The translations under genes and the position numbers were made by a program. This document shows positions 7,665 to 14,507 of a DNA stretch of 14,507 nucleotides, one piece after another; positions within the stretch are counted from its first letter, which is position 1; each line of letters opens with the position of its first letter. Source of the stretch: Pseudomonas sp. (GTDB lineage: Bacteria; Pseudomonadota; Gammaproteobacteria; Pseudomonadales; Pseudomonadaceae); assembly GCA_030654635.1 (NCBI GenBank), contig JAURXE010000640.1, forward strand, positions 1 through 14,507, written 5' to 3'. Below the pieces are notes generated by a model. The model did no database searches. It saw only the letters and a program-made list of their open reading frames with translations, and was not told where the DNA came from.

Positions 7665-7687
7665 GCCGGGGTAAAACCAAACCCGGC
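7665..7687. repeat. Small inverted repeat downstream of psd
   Basis: GCCGGG (7665-7670) and CCCGGC (7682-7687) flank an 11-nt loop. It lacks a T-run, so it may only be a weak RNA-stabilising or terminating stem. The rest of the 177-bp psd/fimW gap shows no clear promoter. Confidence 0.3.
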
Positions 7688-7799
7688 ACTCCACCACCAA
7701 GCCTGCGATAGGCGGCGCGCACCACCAGATACTGCTAAAGTTCGGTCAAGCCCATACTAATAACACACGCCCGCAGCGGCGGTGGAGCACTGCAGCTAC

Positions 7800-9620
7800 A
7801 TGGATAAACAGAGCCCGCACTTGCTGCTACGCGTACCCACGCCGCACCAGCAAAGCCTCACTTTTTGCGATCCTAGCCCACGCGAATTAAAGCGCTGGGT
7901 GGCCGGCTTGCCGAAAGCCAATCTTGGCGAAATGGCGCGCCTGCTCTATCAAGCCTTGGTCGAACTTAACCAGCTGGCCTGTAGCGCCGACACCCGCTTG
8001 CAGTTGCTGGAGTTGCTGCGCCCGGAAGTTTATTACGTCTGCAATCACCTTGAGCGGCACTTCCTCAACCAGGCAGTAGTACTCGATGAACGCCCGCGCA
8101 AAGTCGCCAATCTCTGCCAAGCGCTGCAAAATCATTTGGCCATCGGCTATAAACTTATTGTTGTCCAAGAAGTGGGCAGCACCGCTCGCGAACCCTTGCA
8201 GCGCCTGGTTACTGCTCTGCAGCGCGCCACTCACAGCCTCTGCGGTTCGCTAATCCGCGCCAGCCAATTGTATTGCCCGGTACCCGAAGGGCTCTGGCTA
8301 GAACTGCACCAGCTGTATCAAATTGGCTGCAGTCAGAAGTTACAGCACCTGAATGTGCGCGATGAGCAATCCAAGCAAACCGTCAACCCCAGCTTGAGCC
8401 TTGAGCAAAGCTATCTGGTGGCCTTGCTACTGGGCTGCGCACGCTGCAATCAAATGCGCCAGAGCGGTATTGCACGGCTAGCCGAAGCACTTGAACCCTG
8501 GTGCGCCATGGTCAAATTGCAACCGGCCAGCCTGCCGTCCAGCTTGTTCGCCATCGCCCCGCTGGTTGATGGCCCGCCACGCTACAAATCGCTGTTCACG
8601 AGCGGCGATCTGAGCAAACTACTCGGCATTGACTCGCAGCCCCTGGCCGATGCCATCAAGGAGTACCTGTTATTACCCGCCGAAAACCGCGGGCAATCTC
8701 AGCTGCAAGTGCCCGAGGGTTTTAGCCTAGATGTACTGCAACACCTCAGCGCCGCGTGGGGCGATATTGCCGAACGCACCTTTGCCCGCAACAACGGTCA
8801 AGGCAGCCTGACACTGAGTATTGGCATGAGTGCGGTGCATTACTTTATCGCCGGACAAACCAGCTTTAACGAGGTACTGAAAAAAACCGCTCAAACGGTT
8901 AAGTTCGCGCCCCAGACCGCAGACAAGGGTCTGGATATTTGGGGCGGCGCCTTTGATGCGCAACGCATCACCCATTGGGAGCCAGGCCTGCCGATGGAAG
9001 AGATCGTCTACCAGAGGCATGACGCCGCCAAATCGGAACACGATCAAACCGAAACAGCGGCAGCCGAGCTATACCCAACCTTCACCCTGTCGATCGTCAA
9101 CCACAGTCCAGGCGGCTATTGCCTGTCGTGGCCAAAAGAAGTGCCGGGGCAATTACAGGCCGGCGAAATTCTCGGCTTGCAAGACAGCCCCAACCAAGCC
9201 TGGAGCGTTGCCGTGGTGCGCTGGATTCGCCAGGTGCGCGGCGGCGGCACTCAAATGGGCATCGAACTGGTCGCCCCTTTTGCACAACCCTGCGGCCTGC
9301 AACTGATGCGTAAAACCGAGCAAAACAGCCAGTTCTTGCGCGCGCTGTTACTGCCGGCGATCGCTGCCATCTCCCGGCCCGCCACCCTGATTACCCCGCG
9401 CCTGCCCTTCCAGGAAGGTAACAAGGTGCTGATCAATCTAAATGGCAACGAACAACGCGCCGTACTTAGCCGCAAACAAACCAGCACCGGCAGCTTCACC
9501 CAGTTTGAATACCGCAGCGTAGAGACCACCAACAGCCCGCAAGGGAAGCCCGTCACAGCCCCAGATTCCCAAGCAAAACCTGGGGAGGAAGACTTTGACT
9601 CACTCTGGAAGTCGCTGTAG
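7800..9620 (+). CDS. fimW: FimW-like protein with C-terminal PilZ-like domain (probable c-di-GMP effector)
   Basis: Encodes 606 residues from ATG 7800 (MDKQSPHLLLRVPTP). The gene sits directly before fimX, the position of the P. aeruginosa gene PA4958, which I recall as fimW, a c-di-GMP responsive factor promoting type IV pilus assembly on surfaces; the symbol rests on that synteny. The N-terminal ~400 residues are helical, soluble and unassigned. Around 425-500 a beta-rich segment resembles PilZ: N434-H-S436-P-G-G439 fits the (D/N)xSxxG motif, and TQMGIELV fits a later strand. The usual RxxxR motif is missing; only R406 in YQRHDAAK lies upstream. A second beta-rich stretch (about 525-575) follows, then a polar tail. 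A GTG at 7782 would add six residues but has no ribosome-binding site; GGTGGAG at 7781-7787 is rather far (12 nt) from the ATG. fimX follows after 62 bp. Confidence 0.85.
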   Translation: MDKQSPHLLLRVPTPHQQSLTFCDPSPRELKRWVAGLPKANLGEMARLLYQALVELNQLACSADTRLQLLELLRPEVYYVCNHLERHFLNQAVVLDERPRKVANLCQALQNHLAIGYKLIVVQEVGSTAREPLQRLVTALQRATHSLCGSLIRASQLYCPVPEGLWLELHQLYQIGCSQKLQHLNVRDEQSKQTVNPSLSLEQSYLVALLLGCARCNQMRQSGIARLAEALEPWCAMVKLQPASLPSSLFAIAPLVDGPPRYKSLFTSGDLSKLLGIDSQPLADAIKEYLLLPAENRGQSQLQVPEGFSLDVLQHLSAAWGDIAERTFARNNGQGSLTLSIGMSAVHYFIAGQTSFNEVLKKTAQTVKFAPQTADKGLDIWGGAFDAQRITHWEPGLPMEEIVYQRHDAAKSEHDQTETAAAELYPTFTLSIVNHSPGGYCLSWPKEVPGQLQAGEILGLQDSPNQAWSVAVVRWIRQVRGGGTQMGIELVAPFAQPCGLQLMRKTEQNSQFLRALLLPAIAAISRPATLITPRLPFQEGNKVLINLNGNEQRAVLSRKQTSTGSFTQFEYRSVETTNSPQGKPVTAPDSQAKPGEEDFDSLWKSL

Positions 9621-9682
9621 ATTGCCGGAAATTTACCTTTTATCGCCTTTTTGCGTCCGTTTGGCGCAGCCAAGAACCGACC

Positions 9683-11752
9683 ATGGCCATTGAAAAAAAA
9701 ACTATCCGACTGCTAATTCTTGAAGACTCGCAGAACGAGGCCGAACGCCTGGTTAGCTTGTTTCGCAACTCCGGTCGAGCTACCCGTGTGCATCGCCTGG
9801 TCTCCAGCGACGACCTGGCACAAGCCTTGGCGCAAAGCTGGGACCTGCTGATTGCCGCGCCCCACAGCGACAACCTCGATCCAAACGAGGCGATCACCGC
9901 CATTCGCCGCCAAGCCAAAGACATTCCCTTTATACAGCTCACCGACGGCAATAATTCCGACGCCATTACCGAGGCGCTGGCCTTGGGCGCCCAGGATGCC
10001 TTGCCGCAAGGTGAAGATGAACGCCTGATGCTGGTGGCCAATCGCGAGCTGGCTAACCTTGAGGAACGCCGCGCCCGGCGCGTGGCCGAAGTGGCACTGC
10101 GCGAAGCTGAGAAACGCTGCCAGTTACTACTCGATAGCTCGGTCGATGCCATCACCTATGTGCACGAAGGCATGCATATTTACGCCAACCGCGCCTACAT
10201 AGAGATGTTCTGCTACCAAGATGGCGAGGAGCTGGAAGGCATCCCCATGATCGATTTGATCGCCAGCTGCGATCAGAGCAACTTCAAAGACTTCCTGAAA
10301 AACTACCAAAGCGCCGAAGGCAACGCCGAACTGGCCTGCACCGGCATCAAAGAAACCGGCCAGTCGTTTCAGGCCCGCATGGGTTTCTCCCCGGCCACTT
10401 ACGCGGGTGAGCCGTGCATTCAAGTGGTGATCCGCGCCGAAACCGGCAATGCCGAACTTGAACAACGACTACGGGAAATCAGCAGCCAAGACCTAGTGAC
10501 CGGCCTGCACAACCGCAGCCATTTTATCGAGCTCATCGATGCGGCCGCCGAACGCGCCGTGAATGCCGGGCAAGCGGCCTGCGTCGCCTATATCCGCGTT
10601 GATCGCTACGCCACGCTGCTGGCCGAGGCCGGCTTGGCCGGCATCGACTTGCTCCTCACCGATCTGGCCAACCTGCTCAGCGCACACTTTGGCAGTAATG
10701 CACAATTAGCCCGCTTCGGCGACGATGTGTTTACCGTACTGTTGAGCGGACAAACCCCCGAGCAAAGCCAAGTCAGCCTGCATGAGCTGCTGAAAAAAAC
10801 CGAAAGTCATCTGTTCGAGATTAACGGTCGCACCCTGCAAACCAGCCTGTCGATCGGCGCCGCCGGGGTTAATGAAAAGACCCCACGCGGCCAGGATGTG
10901 ATTGATCGCGCACACCGTTGCGCCGATGAACTCACCAGCGGCAACACGTTAAAACTATTCAACCCTGCCGACGAACTGGCCGCCGCAGCCAGCCGCGGCA
11001 GCGTGGTGGCAATGCTGCAACAAGCATTGGAACACAACAGCTTCCGCCTGCTGTTCCAGCCGATCATCAGCCTGCGCGGCGACAGTCATGAGCACTACGA
11101 AGTGCTGCTGCGCCTGCTGAACCCGCAAGGTGAAGAGGTTCCCCCGCTGGAGTTTCTGCGTGCGGCGATAGATGCCGGCCTGGCCGAGAAAATTGATCGC
11201 TGGGTGATTCTCAACTCGATCAAACTGCTCGCCCAGCACCGCAGCAAGGGTCACAGCACCCGCTTGTTCGTCAACTTGTCGAGCGCCAGCCTGCAAGATC
11301 AAACCATTTTGCCGTGGCTAAGCGTGGCACTCAAAGCCGCACGACTGCCCTCGGATGCACTGATCTTTCAAATTAGCGAACCGGATGCCATCGCCTATCT
11401 CAAACAGGCGAAAACCCTGACCCAAGGCCTTAACGAACTGCACTGCCAGGTCGGCCTGAGCCAATTTGGTTGCTCGCTAAACCCCTTCAATACCTTGAAG
11501 CACCTGAGCATCGACTTTGTGAAGATCGACGGCTCCTTCTCCCAAGACTTGTCCAGCGCCGACAATCAAGAAGCGCTGAAAACCCTGCTGGCCAGCCTGC
11601 ACGCGCAAGCCAAACTGACCATCGTGCCCTTCGTGGAGAGCGCCAGCGTGCTATCTACGCTTTGGCAGGCCGGGGTCAACTACATCCAGGGTTACTACCT
11701 GCAAGGCCCGACCCAGTCGATGGATTACGACTTCTCGGCCGACGACGAATAA
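9683..11752 (+). CDS. fimX: FimX: REC-PAS-GGDEF-EAL c-di-GMP receptor for type IV pili
   Basis: Encodes 689 residues, close to P. aeruginosa FimX (691). FimX is a polar protein needed for type IV pilus assembly and twitching. It binds c-di-GMP through a non-catalytic EAL domain. The order seen is as follows. The REC-like domain (about 8-125) has the acidic pair E14-D15 in LLILEDS, but the phospho-acceptor position reads DLLIAAPHSD, so phosphorylation is unlikely. The PAS domain is at about 140-260, with VDAITYVHEGMHIYANRAY. The degenerate GGDEF domain begins DLVTGLHNRSHF and has G346-D-D-V-F in place of GGDEF. The degenerate EAL domain begins E473-V-L-L-R477-L in place of EALLR and contains NLSSASLQD and DFVKIDGSF. 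The E473/L475/R477 register is two less than the c-di-GMP contacts reported for P. aeruginosa FimX, matching the length difference. The ATG at 9683 has a poor ribosome-binding site. A bidirectional terminator follows. Confidence 0.95.
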   Translation: MAIEKKTIRLLILEDSQNEAERLVSLFRNSGRATRVHRLVSSDDLAQALAQSWDLLIAAPHSDNLDPNEAITAIRRQAKDIPFIQLTDGNNSDAITEALALGAQDALPQGEDERLMLVANRELANLEERRARRVAEVALREAEKRCQLLLDSSVDAITYVHEGMHIYANRAYIEMFCYQDGEELEGIPMIDLIASCDQSNFKDFLKNYQSAEGNAELACTGIKETGQSFQARMGFSPATYAGEPCIQVVIRAETGNAELEQRLREISSQDLVTGLHNRSHFIELIDAAAERAVNAGQAACVAYIRVDRYATLLAEAGLAGIDLLLTDLANLLSAHFGSNAQLARFGDDVFTVLLSGQTPEQSQVSLHELLKKTESHLFEINGRTLQTSLSIGAAGVNEKTPRGQDVIDRAHRCADELTSGNTLKLFNPADELAAAASRGSVVAMLQQALEHNSFRLLFQPIISLRGDSHEHYEVLLRLLNPQGEEVPPLEFLRAAIDAGLAEKIDRWVILNSIKLLAQHRSKGHSTRLFVNLSSASLQDQTILPWLSVALKAARLPSDALIFQISEPDAIAYLKQAKTLTQGLNELHCQVGLSQFGCSLNPFNTLKHLSIDFVKIDGSFSQDLSSADNQEALKTLLASLHAQAKLTIVPFVESASVLSTLWQAGVNYIQGYYLQGPTQSMDYDFSADDE

Positions 11753-11765
11753 ACCCGCGCAGACA

Positions 11766-11793
11766 AAAAAGGCGATCCGCAGATCGCCTTTTT
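11766..11793. terminator. Bidirectional intrinsic terminator for fimX (+) and serB (-)
   Basis: Arms AAAAAGGCGATC (11766-11777) and GATCGCCTTTTT (11782-11793) form a perfect 12-bp stem with the 4-nt loop CGCA. A runs and T runs flank a GC-rich core, so it works in both directions. It lies 13 bp after the fimX stop and 31 bp after the serB stop. Confidence 0.93.
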
Positions 11794-11824
11794 CATGCCT
11801 AACGATTTGTGCCGCAGCACCCGG

Positions 11825-13039
11825 CTAGTCGTTACCGTCGCGATCACGAAAGCCCAACAGATACAAAATCCCATCCAAGCCCAGGGTGGAAATCGCCTGC
11901 TTGGCCGATTGCTTAACCAGCGGTTTGGCGCGAAAGGCCACACCCAGACCGGCCAGCGCCAGCATCGGCAAGTCATTGGCACCATCGCCGACGGCAATGG
12001 TCTGCTCCAGGCGCAAACCTTCGCGCTCAGCCAACTCACGCAGCAAGTCGGCCTTGCGCTGAGCATCGACTATGGGCTCGACGGCGACGCCGGTCAGCTT
12101 GCCATCGACAATTTGCAACTCATTAGCGAACACATAATCGATGCCTAGCTTGGTCTGTAGCTGCTTGGCAAAATAGCTAAAGCCACCGGACAGAATCGCG
12201 GTTTTGTAGCCCAGCCGTTTGAGTTCGGCGAACAGCGTTTCAGCGCCCTCGGTCAAGCGCAAACCGGCGCCAACGCTGGCCAGTGTCGACTCCGGCAAGC
12301 CCTTGAGCAGAGCCAAGCGCTCCTTGAAACTGGCGCGAAAATCCAGCTCGCCGAGCATCGCCCGTTCGGTAATCGCCGCAACCTGCTCGCCAACTCCGGC
12401 CGCCTTGGCCAGCTCATCGATGACCTCGGCTTCGATCAAGGTCGAGTCCATGTCGAACACCGCCAGGCGCCGATTACGCCGAAACAGCGAGTCGCGTTGA
12501 AAGGCGATATCGACATTCAACTCCTGCGCCACGCTGAGAAACTCGGCGCGCAACGCCTGCTGATCAGCCGGCTCGCCGCGCACCGAGAACTCAATACAGC
12601 CCTTGCCCTGATCGTCCGGGGTATCCAGTGGCATGCGCCCCGACAGCCGATCAATATGGTCGATATTCAAACCGTACTTGGCGGTGATCGAGCTGACCCG
12701 CTGTAGCTGCTCGGCCGTGACCTTGCGGGTCAGCAGAGTGACTATGTGCCGGGGTTTGCCCTGCACCGCCACCCATTGCTGATAGTCGGCCTCGGCCACC
12801 GGGGTAAAGCGCACCTGCTGATCCAGCTTATAGGCGGTAAACAGCAGGTCTTTAAGTACCGAGGAGGCCTGCTCGGTGGGCGGGATTTCAACCAGAATGC
12901 CGAAAGACAAAGTGTCATGAATCACCGCCTGGCCAATGTCTAGGATATTCACCCCGCCCTGGGCGAGTACCCCGGTAATTGCCGCCGTCAGCCCCGGGCG
13001 ATCTTCCCCGGTGATATTAATCAGGACGATTTCGCGCAA
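11825..13039 (-). CDS. serB: Phosphoserine phosphatase SerB (tandem ACT + HAD), TTG start
   Basis: Encodes 404 residues. SerB removes phosphate from O-phosphoserine in the last step of serine synthesis. The N-terminal half carries two ACT-type domains (about 1-80, starting REIVLINITGEDRPGLTAAITGVL, and about 97-180), as in Pseudomonas and mycobacterial SerB; these usually sense amino acids. The HAD domain follows: motif I VFDMDSTL with nucleophile D196 and D198, motif II SGG (284-286), and motif III GDGANDLPM (351-359) with D352 and D356. The protein begins at a TTG (13037-13039). No in-frame ATG or GTG near the family N-terminus gives a full ACT domain, and GGAGAG lies 6 nt upstream. It is divergent from the AhpA/YtjB-like gene, the same arrangement as serB and ytjB (smp) in E. 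coli. Confidence 0.96.
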   Translation of the reverse strand: MREIVLINITGEDRPGLTAAITGVLAQGGVNILDIGQAVIHDTLSFGILVEIPPTEQASSVLKDLLFTAYKLDQQVRFTPVAEADYQQWVAVQGKPRHIVTLLTRKVTAEQLQRVSSITAKYGLNIDHIDRLSGRMPLDTPDDQGKGCIEFSVRGEPADQQALRAEFLSVAQELNVDIAFQRDSLFRRNRRLAVFDMDSTLIEAEVIDELAKAAGVGEQVAAITERAMLGELDFRASFKERLALLKGLPESTLASVGAGLRLTEGAETLFAELKRLGYKTAILSGGFSYFAKQLQTKLGIDYVFANELQIVDGKLTGVAVEPIVDAQRKADLLRELAEREGLRLEQTIAVGDGANDLPMLALAGLGVAFRAKPLVKQSAKQAISTLGLDGILYLLGFRDRDGND

Positions 13040-13045
13040 GCTTGG

Positions 13046-13051
13046 CTCTCC
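13046..13051 (-). promoter_or_regulatory. Ribosome-binding site that decides the TTG start of serB
   Basis: On the minus strand GGAGAG stands 6 nt before the TTG at 13037-13039. The next internal methionine codon is residue 136, far inside the second ACT domain. Confidence 0.8.
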
Positions 13052-13075
13052 GCAGCAGTAAAAAACAGTCTAAGC

Positions 13076-13122
13076 GTCGGTTTAAGCGGGTTGCGAGCAG
13101 CGCTCAAGCACCCTAAACCGAC
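13076..13122. repeat. Long imperfect hairpin upstream of serB
   Basis: GTCGGTTTA (13076-13084) pairs perfectly with TAAACCGAC (13114-13122). Inside, GGGT/ACCC (13088-13091 with 13110-13113), GC/GC and GAGC/GCTC (13095-13098 with 13102-13105) extend the stem, with small bulges and an AGC loop. The element ends 37 nt before the serB start. On the minus strand a TTTTTT run follows about 10 nt after the stem, too far for a standard terminator. It could be a structured serB leader or an operator; no function is shown. Confidence 0.45.
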
Positions 13123-13235
13123 AAGGAGGCGAAGTTTACGGCTTGTAAATCGGCACTCCAAGCCTGAATTCCAACAACTTGGCCGATATTGCTACCGCGT
13201 GCAGGCTTTGCCCGCACTTGCACCCAGCGCAAGGC

Positions 13236-13264
13236 TTGGCCCTCCCTGCACAGCTGGCTATACT
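13236..13264 (+). promoter_or_regulatory. Sigma-70-type promoter for the AhpA/YtjB-like gene
   Basis: TTGGCC (13236-13241; 4/6), then exactly 17 bp, then TATACT (13259-13264; 5/6). Transcription would start near 13271, about 28 nt before the GTG start codon. Position and spacing are good. Confidence 0.6.
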
Positions 13265-13298
13265 GCGCGCCAATTCCAGTCAAGAAGAGCCGAGCCCC

Positions 13299-14507
13299 GT
13301 GAACCGGCCCGAATCCGTCAAACCCGATAATTTCTTTCTGCTGATTTTTCATGCCCTGCGCCAGCGGCGCGTGCCCTTGGCCTTGCGTATTGCCAGCCAC
13401 AGCCTGCTGTTAGTGGCGCTGGCACTGGTGATTTACGCTTGGGTGATGGGCATGCAGTTCAAGCAGGCCATGCAGCAGCAGGCGGATGCCCTGGGCCAGA
13501 GCCTGATCGTGCAAACCGCCGCCTCTGCCACCGAGCTGCTGGTATCCAACGACATTCTCAGCCTCAACGTGCTGCTTAATAACCTGGTGAAGAACCCGCT
13601 GGTGTCCCACGCGGCCATCTACAGCGTGGATAACCGCATCCTGGCCGAAGCCGGTTCGCGGCCCAAGCAAAGTCTGCTGGGTGAAACCGAGGGGCTGTAT
13701 TCGACGCCCATCACCTTTCAAGAGGTGATCGCCGGGCACCTGCGCATTAGTTTGGACACCGAGCAATTCGAACAACCGATGACCATCAGCCTGCAAAGCA
13801 TGGCCCTGCTGAGCTTGATTTTGCTGGCACTGACGCTCTCCTTAAGCCTGCGCCTGGGCCGGCATATTTCCATTCCGCTGCTGGAGCTGCGGGTCTGGCT
13901 GCGCGACCCTGACGATCCAGCCCCCGGCTCTGGCCGCCAGGATGAAATCGGTGATCTGGCCCGCCAGTTACAACACCGCCTGGTGCCGGCCAAAGCGCCA
14001 GCCAGCGCTGTCCCGGCCTATCGCGATATTGAAGTGGACGAAGACGACGAAGGTTCATTTGATCCGCTCGATCCCTTCGCCGAGGACGAGGACGAACAGC
14101 CTGCCGGCGGCTTTGCCGTGCATGACCTGCGCGATCCACAGTTTGACAGCGACGAGGATTTTGACCCGCTCGACAGCCCGTCACTCAGCACCCGCGAAGA
14201 CGACGATCCGTTTGCCGATCTACGCGACGAACTGCAACACGACCAACAGCCCGCGCCCGCGCCGGCATTGCCAGTGCCCGCACCAGAGCCCGAACCGGTA
14301 CCACAAGCCGCCCACGCCAGCGCGGTGCTATCGATCCAGCTCGGTGCCCAAGAACAACTGCGGCGCCTGCCTCGTTCGCGCCTGCTCGACTTGCTGCAGC
14401 GCTATCGCACCTGCCTTGAGCAAACCGCCGCGCTTTATCAGGGCCAACTGCACACCCTGAGCGATGGCAGCAGCTTGATGCTGTTCCACCAACGCAGCAG
14501 CGGCGCC
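13299..14507 (+). CDS. AhpA/YtjB-family membrane protein with HAMP-like segment and long acidic linker (cut by right edge)
   Basis: The frame is open for 403 codons from GTG 13299 to the window end. The start is supported by GAAGAG at 13284-13289 and a promoter just upstream. Visible layout: basic cytoplasmic N-terminus (1-30), TM1 (about 32-52), an extracytoplasmic domain (53-160) with ATELLVSNDILSLNVLL and a conserved-looking AAIYSVDNRILAEAG, then TM2 (about 164-185). A HAMP-like stretch ISIPLLELRVWL...QDEIGDLARQL (190-224) is next. A long Asp/Glu/Pro-rich linker (240-338) has repeated FDPLD and DPFAD elements. At 341-398 a folded region starts (VLSIQLGAQEQLRRLP...YQGQLHTLSDGSSLMLF). E. coli YtjB (Smp) is a short membrane protein also divergent from serB, which supports the family call. 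The linker and the last region are extra. The last part recalls the start of a class III nucleotide cyclase fold, but this is only an inference. Substrate and role are unknown. Confidence 0.82.
   Translation, partial: MNRPESVKPDNFFLLIFHALRQRRVPLALRIASHSLLLVALALVIYAWVMGMQFKQAMQQQADALGQSLIVQTAASATELLVSNDILSLNVLLNNLVKNPLVSHAAIYSVDNRILAEAGSRPKQSLLGETEGLYSTPITFQEVIAGHLRISLDTEQFEQPMTISLQSMALLSLILLALTLSLSLRLGRHISIPLLELRVWLRDPDDPAPGSGRQDEIGDLARQLQHRLVPAKAPASAVPAYRDIEVDEDDEGSFDPLDPFAEDEDEQPAGGFAVHDLRDPQFDSDEDFDPLDSPSLSTREDDDPFADLRDELQHDQQPAPAPALPVPAPEPEPVPQAAHASAVLSIQLGAQEQLRRLPRSRLLDLLQRYRTCLEQTAALYQGQLHTLSDGSSLMLFHQRSSGA

Noticed and set aside
7736..7757. FliA-like boxes TAAAGTTC and GCCCATAC before the fimW-like gene
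   Set aside because: Each box resembles the consensus but they are only 6 bp apart instead of 11, so sigma-28 could not use them together.
7782..7784. GTG as the start of the fimW-like gene
   Set aside because: It would add MEHCSY but has no ribosome-binding site in front; the ATG at 7800 gives a cleaner N-terminus.
13123..13129. AAGGAGG, a perfect ribosome-binding sequence between serB and the YtjB-like gene
   Set aside because: No start codon at a suitable distance opens a frame; the nearby TTG at 13143 is followed at once by a stop.
13182..13189. GCCGATAT, close to a sigma-28 -10, between serB and the YtjB-like gene
   Set aside because: No matching -35 element at the required spacing; a sigma-70-type promoter fits better just downstream.
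13786..14184. Minus-strand frame opposite the YtjB-like gene
   Set aside because: Composition (Arg/Pro-rich) is that of an antisense shadow, and the plus-strand frame has membrane segments and a promoter.
1..14507. Mobile element, CRISPR array, tRNA or transferred island
   Set aside because: No repeats of CRISPR type, no transposase or integrase frames and no tRNA-like cloverleaf were seen; codon use looks even and the order is that of a core Pseudomonas region.

Overview
The window looks like a core-chromosome segment of a Pseudomonas species (gamma-proteobacterium). The gene order queG - orn - rsgA - motB - motA - HDOD gene - rhdA - psd - fimW-like - fimX - serB - AhpA/YtjB-like is, from memory, the order of the PA4950-PA4961 region of P. 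aeruginosa PAO1. Several proteins also carry lineage-typical signatures, such as the CQTHHRSG loop of RhdA and the degenerate REC/GGDEF/EAL of FimX. I see no mobile element, CRISPR array, rRNA or tRNA. Species cannot be fixed from the sequence alone.

Layout. Positions 1-546 hold the C-terminal part of queG, an epoxyqueuosine reductase cut by the left edge. It converges on orn (oligoribonuclease, minus strand), which diverges from rsgA (ribosome-assembly GTPase, plus strand). The orn/rsgA intergenic region carries a perfect 12-bp inverted repeat. rsgA and the motAB stator operon (minus strand) converge on a strong bidirectional terminator. Upstream of motA I find a good sigma-28 (FliA) promoter match, overlapped by a sigma-70-like promoter. 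Divergent from motA runs a plus-strand series with short gaps: an HDOD protein, rhdA and psd. After a 177-bp gap come the fimW-like gene and fimX, ended by a bidirectional terminator shared with the converging serB (minus strand, TTG start). Divergent from serB is a GTG-started membrane protein of the AhpA/YtjB (Smp) type, cut by the right edge.

How the genes fit together. Several products bear on motility and cyclic-di-GMP: MotAB powers the flagellum, FimX and the FimW-like PilZ protein act on type IV pili through c-di-GMP, and Orn removes pGpG, the breakdown product of c-di-GMP. The other genes are housekeeping: queuosine tRNA modification, 30S maturation, phosphatidylethanolamine synthesis, sulfur transfer and serine synthesis. 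The clustering is probably ancestral linkage rather than one regulon.

The points most worth a second look are these. (1) The right-edge membrane protein has the layout TM - extracytoplasmic domain - TM - HAMP-like - acidic linker, followed by what looks like the start of a degenerate class III nucleotide-cyclase fold. (2) RsgA has a proline immediately after its P-loop, where the family normally has leucine. (3) The orn/rsgA divergent palindrome has mirrored -10-like hexamers. (4) The overlapping promoters of motA.
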